DNA of 12,075 nt from the NCBI GenBank assembly GCA_015143735.1, contig VKHC01000432.1, positions 1 through 12,075 on the forward strand. Direction: 5' to 3'. Source of the DNA: Synura sp. LO234KE. Taxonomy: Eukaryota > Sar > Synurophyceae > Synurales > Mallomonadaceae. Shown piece by piece: positions 9,901-12,075 of this stretch. The notes below the pieces were generated by a model. That model had not been told where the DNA came from and searched no databases. It worked only from the letters and a program-made list of their open reading frames with translations. A program made the position numbers and the translations under genes. Position 1 is the first letter of the stretch, and each line of letters begins with the position of its first letter.

Positions 9901-10510
9901 TGGGTTGAGTTCTAGTCGTAACGGGGAATCCCCGTCCTTTCGACTCCACCATGGACACGGACACGGCAGCACCGGGCATGGGCATGGAGGTGGACATGGT
10001 TCTGGGCTTCACCACAGTATCCAAGGCTCGGCGCACTCGATCAGAAACCCCTCCGATCACGGGTCCACTGCTCACGGTGGGTCGGTCCGTGTGGTCGCGG
10101 GCGGTCGAAAGATGACTCGGATCGGAGCCGAGGAGTTCCTCTCACATCACCACAGCGCTCAGAGCGGACAGTCCCATATCCACAAACCCGCTCAAACGGT
10201 TTCGGGTAAGCATCATTCTGAGGCTCATTCTGTGTCTGCCGCGCCGCATCGCTCCTCGGAGGGCAGTCTGGAAGTCAAAACCGTTGAACCGTACACGTAC
10301 TCCCTGCACAGTGGGGGGAGCGCTCTATATCTGACCTCCGGTCAACACGCGGGGGGCGCGTCGCATGACACAAATAGAGAGAACTTCAAGGACCCCATGT
10401 CTCCGTCTAGCACCGGACCCGGGGTGATTGGCGCCTCCAGCCACACAATTCCGTTACATACAAGGGAGGAAGTCCTTGAGTCCGTGGATGAGTTGTCGTA
10501 CCGTGTTTGA
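6995..10510 (+). CDS. GABA-B-type class C G-protein-coupled receptor, 2 exons, 1113 aa
   Basis: Exons are 6995-9074 and 9249-10510 (TGA); the phase-1 intron splits Ala694. Seen in order: signal peptide 1-25; Venus-flytrap (periplasmic-binding/ANF-like) domain about 28-470 with SYGSTASALS (132-141) and YPRFFRT (146-152); a short linker without the nine-cysteine domain; helices near 499-521, 535-556, 563-582, 605-628, 654-678, 694-714 and 721-747. Cys562 and Cys649 would form the conserved extracellular disulfide. KTWRV (583-587) after TM3 and SINEGKHIAL (684-693) before TM6 match the GABA-B pattern. The 366-residue tail is rich in His, Ser and Gly, with a short coiled-coil-like segment (846-873). 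Known: such receptors bind small amino-acid-like ligands and act through heterotrimeric G proteins, often as dimers. The ligand here is unknown. Several N-X-S/T sites in the ectodomain fit secretion. ATG 6995 is the only start that supplies the signal peptide. Confidence 0.95.
9075..9248 (+). other. Intron of the GPCR gene (174 nt)
   Basis: Donor GTGAGT (9075-9080) and acceptor GTTTGCAG (ending 9248) bracket this intron. Splicing joins KHIAL to ATYVIIFVCV, restoring a continuous i3-loop/TM6 sequence. Unspliced RNA would stop at TGA 9119-9121 after 15 extra residues, giving a receptor cut off after TM5. Confidence 0.93.
9420..10507 (+). other. Cytoplasmic His/Ser/Gly-rich tail of the receptor
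   Basis: From about residue 751 to 1113 the protein is hydrophilic. It has roughly 40 histidines, clustered as HG pairs at about 928-951 (nt 9950-10020) and elsewhere as HH/HHH. A charged stretch near 846-873 (NKIAMTEKTLRGLKESL) could form a short coiled coil, as in the tails through which animal GABA-B subunits pair. The rest looks disordered, with many possible Ser phosphosites. The composition is unlike the membrane core but the reading frame is uninterrupted. Confidence 0.85.
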
Positions 10511-11065
10511 TTGCCGCGACAGTACACGACGAGGTTCGGTAGGACAGCATAAGTTGAATCCTAGAAGCCACGATTTTCAAGCTTAGGTTGGAGCGGCTCT
10601 TTGCACGCTGAAGGCCAAACATTCGCTGTTTCTAGACAAGCTACGATTCGCTCTCGCGAACTTACGGTTTGACCCATATCTGTTGTAAAAATCCGTCCGC
10701 AAGATGCTTTGTTCTCAGATGATTCATTACGGTATGGTGGTGATTGACTTCGTCAAAACTGTGACTCTAAATAGCGATACGTGTGATGAGAGTTCCGCGT
10801 TTACTAAAAGTTGTAGGCATAGACACTTAATCGACATTCAATATACTTGTTCGTAACAAAGTTTCAATGAAGCAACTCTATTCGCTTCATTGTTCCACTG
10901 CAGATGAACTGCAATGGCATGATTCATTGTGTTGTGTGAGAATATTTTGTGATACCTAATCATTAATTTTCACTATATTGCATCCCTTTGTGGGGGATAG
11001 TTAAACAAAACAAGAAGCCCAATAATCTCGTAGGGAATTGCTGTAGGGTTGGAGTCAGATAACTC
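10511..11065. other. Downstream region of the receptor gene, no gene
   Basis: The region becomes AT-rich soon after the stop codon. It should contain the 3' UTR, but no convincing polyadenylation hexamer was seen. The only structure noticed is the pair of hairpins at 10865-10917. No coding potential on either strand. Confidence 0.6.
10865..10917. repeat. Two adjacent small hairpins
   Basis: The first is a perfect 9-bp inverted repeat (10865-10873 with 10884-10892) around a 10-nt loop. The second is an 8-bp inverted repeat with one mismatch (10895-10902 with 10910-10917) around a 7-nt loop. They are separated by two bases. They lie 355 nt after the receptor stop, so they may be part of its 3' UTR. 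A terminator reading does not apply to eukaryotic mRNA genes. Confidence 0.5.
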
Positions 11066-11266
11066 CTAACACACCAGTGACACAAGAGTCGCACCCACGA
11101 CCACCGAGAAATACATCCCCATGAACCAACTGGCGAATCCCGTGACCGTGGCGGAAGTGGGGAGCTCCGAGTGCCTGCCTACACCCCGTAAATTAGTCCC
11201 AGAGAAGCTCCACCACACGAGCGCCATGGGGAAGCAGAACCGGAGCATGCGAAAAAATGCGCACAT
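11066..11266 (-). CDS. Candidate small membrane protein or terminal exon, hypothetical
   Basis: The frame has 66 codons ending in TAG. It is GC-richer than the surrounding AT-rich DNA, as the recognised exons are. It encodes two hydrophobic stretches: MLRFCFPMALVWWSF (about 7-21) and TVTGFASWFMGMYFSVVVGA (about 40-59). The sequence ACCACAG directly before the ATG could be a splice acceptor, so this may be the last exon of a minus-strand gene whose earlier exons lie at or beyond the right edge. An internal AG after GGGTGTAGGC offers another acceptor. An in-frame stop lies about 40 bases upstream of the ATG. I do not recognise the family. It could also be a chance frame. Confidence 0.35.
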   Translation of the reverse strand: MCAFFRMLRFCFPMALVWWSFSGTNLRGVGRHSELPTSATVTGFASWFMGMYFSVVVGATLVSLVC

Positions 11267-11321
11267 CTGTGGTGTACCAAAATTTGTTTTGCACTTTTGT
11301 ATCCGTTAAAGTCTTCCTAAC

Positions 11322-11538
11322 GTAACGCCAAAGGAGTACTGGCTAAAGCGCTCTAAAGTTTTGCATTAAGAGCTTGCTAAAGTCCCTTCTCGCTACCGCT
11401 ATAGGAATTTTTACTTTGGTAAAACTTTAGCGATACTTTCGTGAACTTTAGTAAAACTTTAAAAAAATTTGTTTTACCAAAGTCTTGTACTTTAGCAATA
11501 CATCAAGACTAAAGTTTTACTTTAGTGGATACCGTTAC
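11322..11538. repeat. Fold-back repeat built from CTTTAG/CTAAAG units
   Basis: Eight copies of one hexamer occur within about 180 bases. Four read CTAAAG (11343, 11353, 11377, 11509) and four CTTTAG (11425, 11446, 11490, 11520). A perfect 13-bp inverted repeat (11413-11425 with 11471-11483) and a 12-bp one (11419-11430 with 11509-11520) overlap. Outer ends GTAACG (11322-11327) and CGTTAC (11533-11538) are also inverted. This resembles a short non-autonomous fold-back or MITE-like element. No target-site duplication was confirmed. Confidence 0.5.
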
Positions 11539-12075
11539 AAAATATAACACGTCTGAGACGATATGCATTACAAAATACTTAAATATAACACGAAATTACT
11601 GTGAATATGACATCATATTACTAATTAAATACATCGTAGTTATTCGTCAATTATGATTTGAAATATTTTATAGTACCTCAGCAGATCACTCTAAATCTAA
11701 ACTCGCAATCAAACACGCGAGCATATCAATCATAAAGACAAATAAAAGTTACCAATTATCGTCTCCTGTAGTATTTTAAATCTTATTTCAAAACTATTTT
11801 ACCTATCGCAATATTTCCCCTTGATACTTAAAGCAATATTCTCTGTAATTCAGTACCAAAATAACAAACGTGCTTTAGCTTATTGAATTGTAACAAAACT
11901 GTGCCTACACGATTACATTTTGTTGCAATCATAAAGAGATCGGGGCAAAGTGATGTCAATATTGTAAATAAAAATTGTTAAACACCAATAACTAAAAAAA
12001 TTTCTACCTTTTCAGGCAAAACTGCTGTGAGTTGGTCAATTTAAGCACAGCCGCACTTTAGGAACATTCTGCTAT
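11539..12075. other. AT-rich region at the right edge, no gene seen
   Basis: The sequence is strongly AT-rich and has stops in all frames. It holds an 11-bp direct repeat (aatataacacg at 11541-11551 and 11582-11592) and a short palindrome (11550-11560). It may be intergenic, or an intron if the 11066-11266 patch is a terminal exon. Confidence 0.5.

Noticed and set aside
11541-11592. 11-bp direct repeat (aatataacacg) as a target-site duplication of the fold-back element
   Set aside because: Both copies lie on the same side of the element, so they do not flank it. Short repeats are expected in such AT-rich DNA.
1-12075. tRNA, rRNA, CRISPR array, transposase or viral genes
   Set aside because: No cloverleaf-like segment, rRNA motif, spaced repeat array or recognisable mobile-element protein was found by reading both strands. 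A tRNA or Rfam scan would settle the RNA part.

Overview
The window is nuclear DNA of a microbial eukaryote. Two protein genes lie head to head around a 148-base gap, and both carry canonical GT-AG spliceosomal introns. Nothing bacterial is seen: no operons and no Shine-Dalgarno sites. The minus-strand product starts with a signal peptide followed by a basic, Asn/Ser-rich stretch and belongs to the ABC1 (UbiB-like) kinases that plants and algae send to plastids. The plus-strand product is a GABA-B-type class C GPCR, a family found in diatoms, other protists and animals. I infer an alga with a complex (secondary) plastid, perhaps a stramenopile or another intron-rich alga. No species can be named from sequence alone.

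Layout. 221-6846 (minus) is an ABC1 kinase gene that I resolved by hand into 20 coding exons and 19 introns. They join without a frame break into a 770-residue protein. Exon 1 is 666 nt; the other 19 are only 39-231 nt. 6847-6994 is a compact divergent promoter region. 6995-10510 (plus) is a two-exon gene for a 1113-residue receptor: signal peptide, Venus-flytrap ligand-binding domain, seven membrane helices and a long His/Ser/Gly-rich cytoplasmic tail. 10511-12075 is AT-rich downstream sequence with two adjacent hairpins (10865-10917), one GC-richer candidate coding patch on the minus strand (11066-11266), and a fold-back repeat built from CTTTAG/CTAAAG units (about 11322-11538).

Working together. 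The shared promoter region would allow common regulation of the kinase and the receptor, but nothing in the sequence shows a biochemical link. ABC1 kinases act on prenylquinone/lipid metabolism inside organelles, and the receptor should sit at a cell-surface or endomembrane. No mobile-element protein, CRISPR array, tRNA or rRNA was recognised. I see no clear evidence of a wholly new system. The most unusual points are the His-rich receptor tail, the Asp-to-Asn change in the kinase ExD motif, and the base-composition/intron asymmetry around the divergent promoter.
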